Source: Artemia franciscana
Taxonomy: Eukaryota > Arthropoda > Branchiopoda > Anostraca > Artemiidae
DNA length: 64,000 nucleotides
Direction: 5' to 3'
NCBI RefSeq assembly: GCF_032884065.1
Contig: NC_088872.1
Location: 7,868,186 to 7,932,185 of the forward strand
Below, piece after piece: positions 1 through 12,735 of this stretch. The notes beneath the pieces are model-generated. The model was not told the origin of the DNA and did not search any database. It saw only the letters and a program-made list of their open reading frames with translations. Each line of letters begins with the position of its first letter. Position 1 is the first letter of the stretch. Made by a program: the position numbers and the translations under genes.

Positions 1-777
1 TATAACCAAAAAAATTTAGTTCTTAAATTGTAGTGGGAAGACTAAATAGTGAGGAAATGAGTATACCATAAAAAAACAAAACAGAAGTAAAAACGGCCTA
101 CGTTTCTAGGGAGGGTGATTGTAAACCAGATATGTTTGATAATTAGATTAAGTGATTCCCTAAAAAAATAAAAAGGTAGGGGCTTAGGGTGGCTCCTGCA
201 CGGGCTAATGACCAAAGTCCCCCCTCCAATTGTTCCCAAAGAAATCCTAGATTATTTGGCTTGAATAAAAAGATAACTGCTAGTTTAGTTTATGTCTCAT
301 TTTGAACTAAATATCCTTTCACCAAAATTTTAATTATTAACATTCACAAAATTTCTATTCGTTGCTTTTTCAAAGTCACTTCCAGCTTAACTATTCCCCC
401 TCCAAATGCCTAGAAGCGGTGTCAATACACAACACTAGAGGCAGATACAAGGTGTAATTTTTAATCTCAAGAGGGAAAACATTTGCCGTTTCGCAGTATT
501 TTCAGTAAAAATACAAAAAGTGCTTCCTCCATAAAGACAGCCTCCCCCCCCCAGAAAAAAAAACAGATTTTTGTTTAAAATCCAACAGGGCAAAGAATCG
601 GGGGGTCACTTTCCTCATAAACTTATGTAATGGATGCTTGAATATAGCCTTCTTTAGTTACAAAATTGACACGTTTTGGCAGTTTCCACTCTATTTTCTT
701 CTAATTAGCCTTTTTCTCACTAAGAACCATTTGCTATCCTCGTCAGGGCATTCGTCAAAACATCTTTCATTCCAGTC

Positions 778-778
<1 letters not shown>

Positions 779-858
<80 letters not shown>
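779..858. repeat. Poly(A) run of 80 bases
   Basis: Eighty consecutive A on the + strand, beyond the VGlut stop. No recognisable retroelement body lies on either side, so slippage expansion is as likely as a retroposon tail. Runs this long are also error-prone in assembly. Confidence 0.95.
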
Positions 859-859
<1 letters not shown>

Positions 860-1170
860 GCCAGGAATAATGGTTATAAAGATTCTTACTTTCGCCTAAC
901 TAGAAACACAGTCAGAAAAATAAATACCTGCCAAATAGAAGTAGTAAACCGCAATGGGATGACAACTCTAGGTTTAATATCTTGGGAAATAAAAAAAAAA
1001 AGATTCAATGTTGTCTCTTTCTAAAGTATTTATTTCTCTAATTGTTCTTGAGGAGAGAGTGAGAATGCTTAATACCCTCCAAGACTTGGAAAAAATGCCC
1101 TTTTTCGTATCTGTACTAGAAAAAAAATGTTGAAAACCTTTCCCTATTGCATTTTGTCAATTGTTGCCCA

Positions 1171-1176
1171 TTTATT
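1171..1176 (-). promoter_or_regulatory. Candidate polyadenylation signal of VGlut
   Basis: AATAAA on the minus strand about 180 bases after the VGlut stop codon. It is the nearest canonical hexamer seen downstream; a second lies near 1030. Transcript 3'-end data would decide between them. Confidence 0.4.
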
Positions 1177-1352
1177 ACTTATCAGGATAAGGGCCTATGC
1201 AATATATTTTTTGAAGGACTTAATTTTAATCATAGTCATCAATATAACACACCATTCCAAAGAACATTCGAAACAATTCTTATAATTTCGCAAATAGTAT
1301 AAACAATTAAATAACGGTAAAAGCAAACAAAATTACAGACGACTATTATTAT

Positions 1353-1631
1353 TTATTGCCTAAAAGGGTTGGTTGACGTATTTACTGCCTCTGTACTAGT
1401 ATAAGGAGGAGGTGGGGCTGAATAAGGAGGCTCACTTGGGTAGCTTCTAGTATCATAGTTTTGAGCATTGTAAGGATTATTAGATTGCTGTACAAAGTTA
1501 GCTTGGTTGTTGAAATCAGGTGCCTGGTCCCACTGTTGAGACGCCCATGTAAGAGGATCTGTCTTTGGATCGGGTTCAACTGAGCCATAGCTGAGATATT
1601 TTCCATTTGAAAAATCATTCGTGATTGTGTC
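1353..1631 (-). CDS. VGlut: VGlut last exon: C-terminal cytosolic tail
   Basis: Fragment residues 440-531 and the stop codon (TAA at 1355-1353). The tail is polar and Asn/Gln-rich with YLSYGSVEPDPKTD, a QQWDQAPDFNNQ patch, a SAPPPPYTSTE proline run and a final NTSTNPFRQ. Poly-proline and Tyr-Gly stretches are usual in VGLUT C-termini and bind sorting or endocytic partners; the exact sequence is poorly conserved. The acceptor is TTTTTTGCAG. An upstream reading extension to 1754 is intron and was not used. Confidence 0.9.
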   Translation of the reverse strand, partial: DTITNDFSNGKYLSYGSVEPDPKTDPLTWASQQWDQAPDFNNQANFVQQSNNPYNAQNYDTRSYPSEPPYSAPPPPYTSTEAVNTSTNPFRQ

Positions 1632-2575
1632 CTGCAAAAAACATCGAAAGTCAAGGTAATAATGATTCTTTCTTATATTAATGAAAGTCACTTGTAAAGA
1701 ATTTTGGAGAGACCCACCCACCTCTCCTTCAAATTTCCAATAACACATCATCATCTACATATAAAGAAAGCCGTCGACTTGTCTGTAACAATATATTTGT
1801 AATCCTTTATACAGCTACAAACTTAACGAGAGTCAAAAAACTAACAAAAAAGAATTTGAAGTCTTCGAAAATGTATTTGATATTCTTATTTCACCCTTTT
1901 ATAGGCTTTACTAAATATCATTAAACAAAAAAACATTTTTTTTCAATTACTCATTCTAAGAATTTTTACTGTATATTAAGGGATACCGCTTGTAAACACC
2001 ATGACGAGACCACTCCAACCTCGTTTTCAAACAACAAATGACCATAGAATCACCTATAAATGATAAATACCAAGAATTAACTATAATAAGGTATTTTGAA
2101 CTTTTTGAAGATTTAAACTTCTTTACCGAGTTAGGGTAATGCAGATAGTCAAAATATTACCGAGTATAAGCTTTAGATCGTTTGCTGCAGTGAAAATAAA
2201 GAGAATACACATCAATCATCTATACACTTTGAACAGAGGAAGCCCCCCCCCCCCCTCTTCCAAAAAATACCTGAGAGTGTTCTAGGAAGGTTCTCAGCGC
2301 AAATAAAGTTACAATTATAGGCAGCTGAATTCGAAAAGAATTTAAGATTAAATAAATTTTTTAAATTCATTTTTAAGTGGTGTTAGATAATTAAGACACA
2401 GATTTTGTTTAATTTTTTCTTCTTCCATATTCTATTCTGTGACTTTTTTTCTGTATTCTCTGAAATGTAAAAAAAGACAAAATTTGAATAATTTAGCTAG
2501 ATCATTACTCAATCACCCCAGCAGAGCAAGCCCTGGAATAGATGGATCTGCAAATGAACATTGATAACACGAATA

Positions 2576-2578
<3 letters not shown>

Positions 2579-2619
<41 letters not shown>
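2579..2619. repeat. (TA)n microsatellite
   Basis: About 20 TA units immediately left of a family A copy. Confidence 0.95.
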
Positions 2620-2622
<3 letters not shown>

Positions 2623-2635
2623 TACAGAAATAAGT

Positions 2636-4322
2636 TTTAAGTTTTTTTAACTGAAAGTAAGGAGTGACGTTAAAACTTAAAACGAACAGAAATTTTGAAA
2701 TGAAAAATGAATCTTTCTCTCAACTCTTCTTTTTAAAACAGTAAAAACTTTAGCGTAAAGAGCGGGGCGTTGATGGGGAAGCAGCCCCTTTCATATACGA
2801 AGTAATTTCTGTTCGTTTTAAGTTTTAACGTCACTCCTTACTTTCACTTAAAAAACTTGGTTTTTTTATTTAATTTCTGAACGTTTTTGAATCAATGCAT
2901 GTTTTGATTTTGGCTCTCCACAGAGGAATAATTAAAACGAAATTTGCATATTTTTTTTGGCTAAATGGCTTTCTCATGATTTTGATCGAATGATTTGGAG
3001 AAAAAAAGAGCGGGAGAGGAAGCCTAGTTGCCCTCCGATTTTCGGCTAATTAAAAAGGAAACTAGAACTTTTAATTTTTTACGAATCTTTTTATTAGTAA
3101 AAGATATAAGTAACTTATAAATTACCTTACATAAAGAACTTTTGTATTCTCATGTTTTTATTACATATATGAGGGGTTTCGCCTCCTCGTCAGTACCTCG
3201 CTCTTTACACTAAAGCTTAAATTTTGTCCCAATTCATTAAGAATGACCCCTGAATCACAAAAGCCGTAGAATAAATAGTTGAAATTACTAAAAAATTCTT
3301 TAGCGTAAAGAACGAGGTATTAGGAGGAGGTGAACCCCTCACATGGGTAATAGTTTCTGTTTGTTTTAAGTTTTAATGCTGCTCCTTACTTTCAGCAGAA
3401 AAAACTTTTTCATATTTATTTTTTATTGTTTTTTTTTTTAAAGTAATGCTAGTAAATCCTGCGCTCCCTTCATGGAAATTTTCTTCCCCCCCCGACAAAT
3501 GGATTCCCCCATAAAATTTTCTTCCCCTCCCTCCTCGATGGAAAGTTCCCCCAGCATATCCCCCCTCTTCTCAATCTCTCCCCCAACCAAAAAATCCTCC
3601 TGAAAACGCCTGCACACTTCCCAATAACCATTAGTATATACACTGGTCGAAGTTTGTAACTTGTAGCCCCTCCCACGGGGACTGTGGGGGGAGTAAGTCG
3701 TCCCCAAAGAGATAGATATAAGGTTTTTCGACTACGCTGAATAAAATGGCTATCTTAGAATTTGGATCCGTTGAATTTGGGAAAACAATTAGCGTGGGAG
3801 AGGGCCTAGGTGCCCTCCAATTGTTTTGGTGACTTAAAAAGGGCACTAAAACTTTTCATTTCCATTAGAATGAGCCCTCTTGCAACATTCTAGGACAACT
3901 GGGTCGATACAATCACCCGATTTTTTTATAAAAAAAAAATAAAAAAATAAATAAATAAACACGCATCCGTGATCTGCCTTCTGGCAAAAATACGAAATTC
4001 CACATTTTTGTAGATAGGAGCTTGAAACTTCTACAGTAGGGTTCTCTGATACGCTGAATCTGATGGTGTGATTTTCATTAAGATTTTATAACCTTTAAGG
4101 AGAGTTTCTACCTATTTTCTAAAATAACGCAAATTTTATCAGGCTCGTATCTTTTGATGGGTATGACTAAACCTGATGAAACTTATATATTTAAAAATCA
4201 AAATTAAAATGCGATTCTTTTGGTGTAGCTCTTGGTATCAATATTCCATTTTTTAGAGTTTTGGTTACTATTGAGCCGGGTTGCTCCTTAATACAGTTCG
4301 TTACCACGAACTGTTTGATATT
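2636..4322 (+). repeat. Family A repeat, near full length
   Basis: Non-coding element of about 1.7 kb, named family A here. It opens with a foldback of about 230 bases whose arms carry AACTGAAAGTAAGGAGTGAC, TTAAAACTTAAAACGAACAG and their reverse complements around a CTTTACGCTAAAG core. A middle section repeats the CGAACAG module in inverted order near 3360. The right half contains CCCTCCAATTG, ACACGCATCCGTGATCTGCC, TGATACGCTGAATCTGATGG and GAGCCGGGTTGCTCCTTA. It ends in the hairpin CAGTTCGTTACCACGAACTG followed by TTTGA. The same order recurs at 26190-27911 and, inverted, at 49791-51515. No protein is encoded, so mobilisation would need another element. Confidence 0.85.
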
Positions 4323-4729
4323 TTTTGAAATTAAACAAGAAGTGACTTATTATACTAGATTGAAACGAAACATACAAATATATACCATAAGAAAAAAATA
4401 TTCTAAGAAAAATAACCAACAGGTTTATTTAAAAAAGATTTATTTTATTTACAAATTTATTTATTTAGATTTATAATACTCTCAGAATGCTTCAGAATGA
4501 AATGCGAACTTATCATTCATCATGATCTTGCGCTCAGATAGCATTGAAGATTACCAGAAAAAAAAAGTAAGATAACACTGAAACACGTTTACGCATTGTT
4601 TCAGAAACTTCTATGTCTTAAGAGTAAGAAACAAAAAGACGGACAAATGCGAAGGACTCAATTAATGTTAGCTTTTTATTGCCATTTCAAATTTTTAAGA
4701 CTTAGATAAAGAGAAATAAGGCAACATGT

Positions 4730-5262
4730 CAAACTGTCCCTGGTAACGAACTGTAAGTGAGAAGCGACTCGGCTCAATAGTAACCGAAACCCTAAAAAAC
4801 GAAATTTTGATGTCAATAGATACATCAAAAGGATACGTGGAAGGATTCTTAAAGGGAGGAATTTGTCATGGGAGAAGACAATTTTCCATGAAAGGGGTAC
4901 GGGATCTCCCAGCATTTAAAGAAACGATCTGAAATTAAATTAAAAAAAGTTTTTTTCAACTGAAAATAAGGAGCAACATTAAAACTTAAAACGAACAGAA
5001 ATTATTACATATATGATGGGGTTTGCCCCATAGTCAGTACCTCGCTTTTTACGCTAAAGTTTTTCTTTAGTACTTTCAAAAAAGTCATTTATTATTATTA
5101 AACGGGATCTGTGATTTAAAGAATTGGAACAAAATTCAAACTTTAGCGTAAAGAGTGAAGTATTGACGAGGGGTAAAACCCCCTAATATATGTAATAATT
5201 TCTGTTCGTTTTAATTTCTAATTTTGCTCCTTACTTTCAATTGGAAAAAGCTTGTGTTTTTT
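4730..5262 (-). repeat. Family A repeat, internally deleted
   Basis: Inverted relative to the copy at 2636. It begins with the terminal hairpin region (TGGTAACGAACTG, then CGGCTCAATAGTAACCGAAA), loses most of the middle, and ends with the foldback containing AACATTAAAACTTAAAACG and its inverse near 5205-5240. Confidence 0.75.
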
Positions 5263-6185
5263 TTTAATTTAATTTCTCTGACAAGCTCTATTCTGGCCAG
5301 AGTTTACAATCTTTGACCGGATTTATTATGATTGAACTAAAATATAAACCATAAGTAGGTAACTAAAACCATACTCCGTTGAAAGCCTAGCAGTTACGCA
5401 TACAACTCCTACAAATTACTACCCACGACACGACTGACGCCTGTACGATACGACTTTGACGAAAATCAAAGGATTTGATTATCGGAGCACCAAATTCCTT
5501 CGAAAAGGATACTTTCTGTTCGTTTTAACTTTTAATGTCACTCATTGCATTCATTTGAAGAACTATCTTTTTCTCTGTTAAATTTCTGTTTGTCTTTAGT
5601 TTTAGGAAAATCTCAAATTTGGGTGGAGTTTTCCATGCCCATCCATTCCTACCATCCTTACGGAACCACCATCCCTACGGGATATACATCATCCTGGATG
5701 TCTCAGGTTAAATGTTTTTGAGCATGGGAATTTCAATTATGCACTTTTTATTTAGATGTTCTACCGTTTCTGAGAGTTTTCTAGCTATTTTCCTATAGAT
5801 CTATTTTCATCATTATTTCTACTTTCAGGTTTAACATGGATAAGGGCTAGCGTTCATGAAGTAGTGTCAAATGGCAAATATTTTACAATAAAATTTTTAT
5901 TTTAAAGCACGATTTGTAGTGTTCTGATTTTATGATTGTTATTTCCCTCCACTGGATCAAATTAGCCTAAGTTATGGTGCCGTCTATCGCTATTATTTAC
6001 CAATCTGGTAGAAATGAGAAGTATTCTTTGTTGGCCAAAAATAAGAAAAAAACCTTTTACTGACTCCTTACCAGTGGTGAAAGTGACAAAGCAGATGTAA
6101 ACGATCACAGCCTTGACTCTAAACAGACGGAATTTTGAAAAAAAGACAACCCTGGTTAGTAATATAGCTAATTATAACAGCTTAC

Positions 6186-6353
6186 CTGCTTCTGCAAGCC
6201 GTTTTCTTTATTTAGAGGAATTTTGACAGTTTCACCCTCAATACGTTCAGCCCAAGGCTGTAGCTCTCCAGAAGCAAAGATTGCATAAAAAATGACCCCT
6301 AAAAAGTGAATCACTCCAGCTATCACGAATACAGTTTGCCATTCTTCCACAGC
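6186..6353 (-). CDS. VGlut: VGlut exon: TM12 and start of cytosolic tail
   Basis: Fragment residues 384-439, phase 0 at both ends. It reads [40 protein letters not shown] and then a charged tail. EEWQ-VF-IA and FASGE-QPWAE are the VGLUT TM12 and post-TM12 signatures; the form GELQPWAE is, from memory, typical of arthropods. The acceptor is GTTTTCCAG and the donor GTAAGC. Confidence 0.94.
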
Positions 6354-6959
6354 CTGGAAAACAAATTATTTTCATAAATTTCAAAGTATTCAGTTATTTT
6401 CAAAAATTATTTCAATTCAAGTATATTATCAAATTCAGTTGAAAAATATTTTCAGATTCAAATTCTTTTCATAAATTTCATAAGATGGGAAAATCTATAG
6501 ATGATGCAAAAAAAACCGCTATTTTGTGCATGGAAATGGCCTTTGTAACAATTAGCACTTCATTTCTAATTTAATACAATATAGTATTCAACAAATCCTA
6601 GTTATGCAGTTGCTAAAAAAAGATTAAGCTTAGGAAGATGTCGCGTCTGCTATGGGATGGTCAGGCACGTACACAAGCCTAAGAAGGAGAGAGGGGAAAG
6701 TGGAACTCCAGGGCTATAGCATCTGAAGTGTCAAGTTTTCTACGACCTTTTCTATTATCTTTTAAATTGAATGTAACCTTCCTATTTTTCGTTTTTTTTT
6801 TATTTTATGCTCCCCCCTCACACTCAGTCACCAATGTCGTAACACATCATGCAACATTATAAACTAAGTGTACAAGTATTTTCCTTGACGTTCAATATTT
6901 TTTTATAGTATTTATTATCAAGGAAATATCCAGTGTTTTTGTTAGGGGAGGGGAGGGTG

Positions 6960-7440
6960 GTGCAACAACCTTTAAAACGTATCAAAAATGGTAAATTTAT
7001 GACAGTTCATACTATTGACTTACCAATAAAGTGAATATACCACTCGATGCCTTTTCTTATGCTCTTTACGAATATAATAATCACTTCTATTGCAAATTCA
7101 AATTTAAGCACTTTTTAACGTAACCTAACCTAACCTTACTATAAGTAAATTTGGCACTGAAAAAATGCAGCGTTATTTTGTTGAAAACGACCAAGAAAAC
7201 AGCGCTGAGAAAACGTATTATTATTTTGTCGGAAAACGACCGATAACTCAAATTTTAATTGAAAATTCGTCATTTTTAAGAGCTCAAAAAGTGCGTAAAT
7301 TTGAATTTGCAATAGAACCGATTATCATACTGGTAAAGAGCATAAAAAGGCATCGAATGGTATGTTCACTTTTATAGTAAGTCAATAGTATGAACTGCCA
7401 CAAATTTACCTAAGAAATTTGTTTATATGCATTTCCGGTA
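6960..7440. repeat. Foldback element with about 125-bp arms
   Basis: The segment around 6985-7110 is repeated as its reverse complement around 7293-7425 at high identity (shared GCAGTTCATACTATTGACTT-like and TATTGCAAATTCAAATTTA-like blocks), with about 180 bases between. The loop contains CCTAACCTAACC. No TIR or target duplication could be fixed. The sequence just right of the arms (GCATTTCCGGTACGTTTTTA) recurs in altered form near 55610. Confidence 0.75.
7120..7142. repeat. Short interstitial CCTAA-like repeat
   Basis: AACGTAACCTAACCTAACC, two to three CCTAA units, the complement of the arthropod telomere repeat TTAGG. Similar short patches occur near 12420-12480, 12535-12548 and 53310-53330. 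They are too short to be telomere remnants with any confidence. Confidence 0.4.
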
Positions 7441-8656
7441 CGTTTTTATGGGTCGGACCAAAATTTGGAGGTGGGGAAAGGGAGTCAAACCCTGAATATC
7501 CATTAATATAGCCTACTTTGTAATTAATATGATTATAATATGTGTCAAACTGATTAGAAATATTTTAATATTCACTAGATTATAATGAATTCTTTATTCC
7601 CAAAATTCTGAATTTGTGGGAGAATATCTTAAAGCTAATAAAGATGTTTTGCCTCCTGTCTGTAAAGGTCCGATTGATAAACAATGCAACCTGATAGCTA
7701 TATAAACAAGCATTACAAAGATCAGCAAAATTGTTTGTTCATGGACTTTCAGACTTAATTATAAATAAATTTAATTTTGACATTTTTTTTGTTTTACTTT
7801 GACAGAACTTTAAGCATAATATAATCTAATTACTAGTTATAATTTTGTATATAAAGGGCCTAGCAGCCTACATTTCCTTTACCACGTTTCTTGTTACAAT
7901 AGTTTGAAACCTCGTTGTCAACTAATACCTCACTGTCTGACGTAAAGAAAATGTGCAACTCAATTTTATTTTTAGATCAGCTAAAAAAAATGCTAGTAAA
8001 TGAATATTCTGCTGTTAGTTATAGGTTAAATTTGAAACGAAATAGGGAATAGAAGAGATTTATCTTAAATAGGGCAATTTGGTCAAGAAAACTGGTTTTA
8101 ACACAATTTTGAGTTATGAGAAGACTGAAAATCAATTTAATTGCACACGGGCATACGGCAGTCTATGTTTGTAATTTTCGTTGTTTTCAAAACTAATACT
8201 GTTTGTTGCTGTGAGTGATTTTTAATTTGGAAATGATATTTTTGGATTAATGAGAGTTCTACTAAGAAAAAATACTAGGTATTAGAACTTTATAGCGGAA
8301 CGTTTTATTCATGGCGGTTTCTTGTTGGCATTTAAGCTCAAAACAGATAAAATCATAGTAGCTTACAGAGAATGAATATTGGGAGAAAATTTTTTATTTA
8401 GTTTTGCTCAAGTAAATCAAAGTTTTTGTGTCCTGACATCTCTAATGTCTCTTATTTTTTCTTATTTACCTGTAGTTATTTTCTCTTTAGATAGGTTCTC
8501 CCCTGAAAGGTTGTAAATGTCTAGGTAAATCCTTAATCTAATGGAAACAGTTTTCATGGTAAATTAGAGCAAAAATTCCCAGTCAAATGCTCATTTTTGA
8601 ATAGTACTTTGTATATATAGGAATCAACAATAGACCAAGAGACATAGGTACTTGTA

Positions 8657-10740
8657 TCATATACGACCTACCAAATGTTCTTCTAATGTATTTCTCTGGT
8701 GCACAATCCTAATGAAATATACCAAAGTAAGATAAAGATAGGATATCTTAGAAACATATTTAGGGCTATAAATTTGCACATCAGGGGGAGGAGTAAAGTA
8801 TAGGGGCTCTAATTGTAAAAGGGTCTGATTGTAAAATGTGTTGGGTACAATTATTCTGCATATTGTGTGGTTGAACAAAATGACCATCTCAGATTTTTGA
8901 TTGGATGTGTCTGGGGAAATGGTGGGCATGGGAGGGGGGTTAGTTGCTCTCCAAACACTTTTGACTATTAAAAAGGGCACTGACAATTACAATTTCCAAT
9001 TGAATGAGCTGTTTTTGAGGTTTCTACGACAGCAAATGGCCATCTAAAAAATTTCTATCAGATGCATTTTGGAAAACACGAGGCGTGGGGGAGGGGTATC
9101 CACCCTCCAATCGCTCTGAATCTAAAAAGGACACTTGAACTCCTGATTGCCAATCCAATGAACCCATTCTGGAGCTTTTACGATGACCCTTTTCTATGTA
9201 TTCCTTATATGCCCACAGGACATAACTTATAGCCCTTGCACTGAGGACTGTGGGGGGTTGTCATCCTCAAAGACATAGTCTGATTGTAGTTTTACATAAT
9301 TTTATTCGAGTTTGACATAGTTTCCAATCAAAATTTTGATTGGATGTTGTTGGGGAAATGGCTGGCGTGGGAGGGGGGTTGAATGCCCTCCAATCACTTT
9401 TGACTTTTAAAAAACGCACTAGCCCTTTCAATTTTCCATGGAATGAGCTTTTTTTGAAGTTTCCACGGCAATAAACGGCCATCTCAAAATTTCTATCAGA
9501 TGTAATTTGGGAAAACGCGAGGTGTGTGTGTGTGTGTGTGTGTGAGGTGGGGGGGGTATCCACCCTCCGATCACTCTGAATCTTGAAAAGGCCAAAATAG
9601 CTTCTAATAACCGATCCACCGAGCCCCTCCGAAGTTTATACGGTCACCCTTTTTACGGTTACCTTATATGCCCCTAGGGCATAACTAACAACACTTGCTT
9701 TTAAGGCTTTGTGGGGGGGGGGGGGGGTTGTCATCCTCAAAGACACAATTTTCGGTCCTTTTAATTACGTTAAACATAATGGCTATCTCAAAATTGTTTA
9801 TTGGATGTGTCTGGAAAATGGTGGGCATGGGAGGGCGGTTAGTTGCTCTCCAATCACTTTCAACTATTAAAACTTTCTACAACAACAAACGGCGATCTCA
9901 AAATTTCTGTCGGATGTGTTTCGGGAAAATACGAGGTAAATGAGGAGGGCATTCACCTCCGACCACTCTGGCTCTTAAAAAGGGCACAAGAACTTCTCAT
10001 TACCAATCCAATGAGCCCATTTCCGAAGTTTTGACGATCCCCCTTTTCGATATATATCTTATATACCTCCAGGGCATAACTTATCACCCTTGTCTGGGGG
10101 GCTGTGGGGGGATTATCCTATTCAAAAACATAATTTCCAGACCATTCAATTACATTGAACGAGATTGCTAGATCTAAATTTCTATTGGATGCGTTTGAAG
10201 AAATGGTGGGCGTGGGAGGGGGGCTATTTGCTCTCCAATCGCTTTTTGACTATTAAAAAATGGACTAGCCCTTTCAATTTTCAATCGAATCTTCTCTTTT
10301 CAAAGTTTCTGTGATAACAAATAGCCATCTCAAACTTTTTATCAGATGCGTTCTGGGAAAATACGAGGTGTGGGGGAGGGGAGTATTCAACCCTCGAATT
10401 CTCTGAATCTCAAAAAGGGCACTAAAACTTCTGATAAGCAAAGTTGAATACGATCACCCTTTCTATATCCACCTTATATACCCCCAGGGTACAACTTACA
10501 ACCCTTGGCCTGAGGGCTGTGGGGAGGGGGCATACTCAAAGGCAATATTTCTGAATCTTTCAACTACTTTGAACAAAATGGCTCTATCAAAATTTTGAAT
10601 TGTTTGGGGAAATGGTGGGCATGGGGGGAGGGTTATTTGCCCTTCAATCACTTTCGACTACTGAAAAGGCCACTAGCCCTTTCATTTTTTAATCAAATGA
10701 GCTCCTTTCGTTGTTTCTACGACAACTCCTTCGATATGAA
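8657..10740. repeat. Family B repeat, diverged tandem array
   Basis: About four and a half diverged copies of a unit of 390-460 bases. Anchors in each unit are TTATATGCCC or a close variant, followed by a GCATAACTTA-like block at about 9200, 9665, 10060 and 10480, and GGTGGGCGTGGGAGGGGGG-like blocks near 8930, 9365, 9820, 10205 and 10615. The unit is related to the right half of family A (GTGGGAGGGG, then CCTCCAAT, then AAAAAGGGCACTA). It is non-coding; short readings through it are chance. Confidence 0.7.
9522..9545. repeat. (GT)n microsatellite inside family B
   Basis: A dozen GT units following GCGAGGTG, expanded in one unit of the family B array only. Confidence 0.9.
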
Positions 10741-11364
10741 GGGCCCTGGTTAAAAGAATAAAATAAATGAATACTACATTGTGCCCAAATCGCTCTTTAC
10801 TTAGGCAGCGCTATTGACTATGATTACTCGTTTTAGTTTTTCTATTTATTCTGTGTTGTCTTCTTTTATTAACGGGATTTTTGCTTGCTCTGTTCTTAAA
10901 TTATTATATAGTTTAATTAAGCTCGTTATAGATTTTAATATTGCTCTTTTTTTACTTGAAGAATTTCTTTTTTGAACACATTTCTGAACTGAACATAATA
11001 TAGATGGCGCAGTAGTATCGAAAATATCGATACTACTAGTAGTATCGAATGGGTGAAATAATAAGCATATAGTAGTATTGCTACTTGACCGACCTTAGAA
11101 CAATACAATTGCGATTTTTTTTAGGGAGACAGTAATTTTTATGTTTAATAATTAAAAGTAATAATTCTATACAAATTCAATAGTTATTATTGATAACTGT
11201 ATTAAATGAGTGTTATACTTAATTTAATGAAGAGTAGTTATTCTATAACTTTTATTTTCATATAATATTAAGTGTCAATTTGGATGCTATTAATTAATAT
11301 ACAGTTTTTGAAATATAAATATTTCATTAAAAAAATTCGATTCCTATTATCCAAGTGAACTTAC

Positions 11365-11492
11365 TCCGTGAACAGCAATGTTGTCGGACACTATAGGGCA
11401 AAGCATTCCTGAGAGGGTCCCTACACCGTTAGAAATACCCATAAGAATACTAGCATATCTTGGAGCTATGTCCAAATGGTTCACATTGTAGC
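11365..11492 (-). CDS. VGlut: VGlut exon: TM10-TM11
   Basis: Fragment residues 341-383. It encodes [36 protein letters not shown] and [16 protein letters not shown] is shared by all SLC17 transporters; [16 protein letters not shown] separates VGLUTs from sialins. The acceptor lies after a C/T-rich tract ending TTTCAG, the donor is GTAAGT, and it ends in phase 0. The flanking intron carries an AT-rich minisatellite within 70 bases of the acceptor. Confidence 0.94.
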
Positions 11493-11559
11493 CTGAAAAA
11501 AAAAGAAAATAGAGATAATATAACTAGCCAAACGCTTCTATTTAGAATCAAAGCTATTT

Positions 11560-11850
11560 ATTAAATTAAATTTAAATTCAAGTTTTAGTAACGAATTTAT
11601 AAATATTAAATATCGAGTTATAAATATTAAATATCGTTTAATGCCAATTTCAATATTGAATTTGTATATTAAATATAAAAAATTGAGCCATAAATAATAA
11701 ATATCGTTGAATATTAGTTTTAAATACTGAATTTATAAATATTAAATATTAATTTAAATATCGACTTATAAATATTAATATAATTAAATATCAAGTTAAA
11801 TATTGAATTTATAAATATTAAATATCATTAAATATCAAGTTAAAATTTAG
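11560..11850. repeat. AT-rich minisatellite
   Basis: Irregular repetition of TAAATATTAAATATCG and AATTTATAAATATTAA, units of about 20-45 bases, close upstream (on the minus strand) of the VGlut exon at 11365-11492. Confidence 0.7.
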
Positions 11851-12469
11851 CATTTGCATCTTGAAAGAATAGCTTAAAAAATTGCTTAGAAAAAATATCA
11901 AAGTCAAGAAGATTCCATGCAATAACAATATGAAAATGATTTTATGTCCATATTAGATCTCTTTGGAGCTTTCCAGACGATAAGCCGGTTTTGGCACATT
12001 GATGGCTTCCAGAGGAGTGATTCTGGTACCCAAAAATAGAGTCAAAATGCTGCATAAGTCAATATTATTTTCACCATGAAGAACCAGCTTTCGCGCACAA
12101 ATACAAAGCTAAATTGTGGTAAGATGTTTTGCTAGCCGGACTAAGCAAGTGACATCTACCAATCCATCAAAAAAGAAAGATTTTACTTGACTAGATTTTG
12201 CTAATAACTGCATTCACTAAAATCCGGCCAAATTTCCCTAAAACCGGACTTGTTCGACTTGTTGTTTCCCTCTCAGATTTCACTCTCCTTCAATCAGTCT
12301 CAACCAAAAGCCAAATATCCCAGTTCAATGTGAGGTGAAGAGCAATTCGGAGCATCTCAGTTGTTCAACCAAAAGTTGCCTGATGATACTGAAAACCAAA
12401 TCTTCAATTTCTAAAACCAAATCCTAACCTAACTAAAACCTTAACCAAATCCTAACCTAACCTAAAACC

Positions 12470-12476
<7 letters not shown>

Positions 12477-12530
<54 letters not shown>
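12477..12530. repeat. Poly(A) run of 54 bases
   Basis: Follows a stretch of CCTAACC and AAACC repeats on the left and is followed by CCAAATCCTAACCTAACC, so it interrupts one simple-repeat tract rather than ending a gene. Confidence 0.95.
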
Positions 12531-12532
<2 letters not shown>

Positions 12533-12735
12533 AAATCCTAACCTAACCAACCAAATCTTCAAATCTTCAACCAAATTCTATACAGAATTCCTTACAGTAT
12601 CTGTGAGGAATTTGCATCACATTGTCACGGAGAGTAAAGGATTCTGCCAAGGGGATGATCATTTGTTTTTGCGTTGGTTTGCTTTTTTTCTTTTTGTTCT
12701 TTTTTGTAGGTTTGTTTCAGCTTGTTTTTTTCCCG

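Noticed and set aside
638..1024. 128-codon reading with a long Lys run
   Set aside because: The Lys run is the 80-base A tract; the flanks show no protein-like features.
1632..1754. Upstream extension of the last VGlut exon with a Met start
   Set aside because: An acceptor TTTTTTGCAG at 1632 precedes the conserved tail, and the extension is intronic.
3438..3846. Readings such as NNWRAPRPSPTLIVFP, recurring at 27213 and 50247
   Set aside because: Shadows of the family A right half; frame not kept between copies and no domain recognised.
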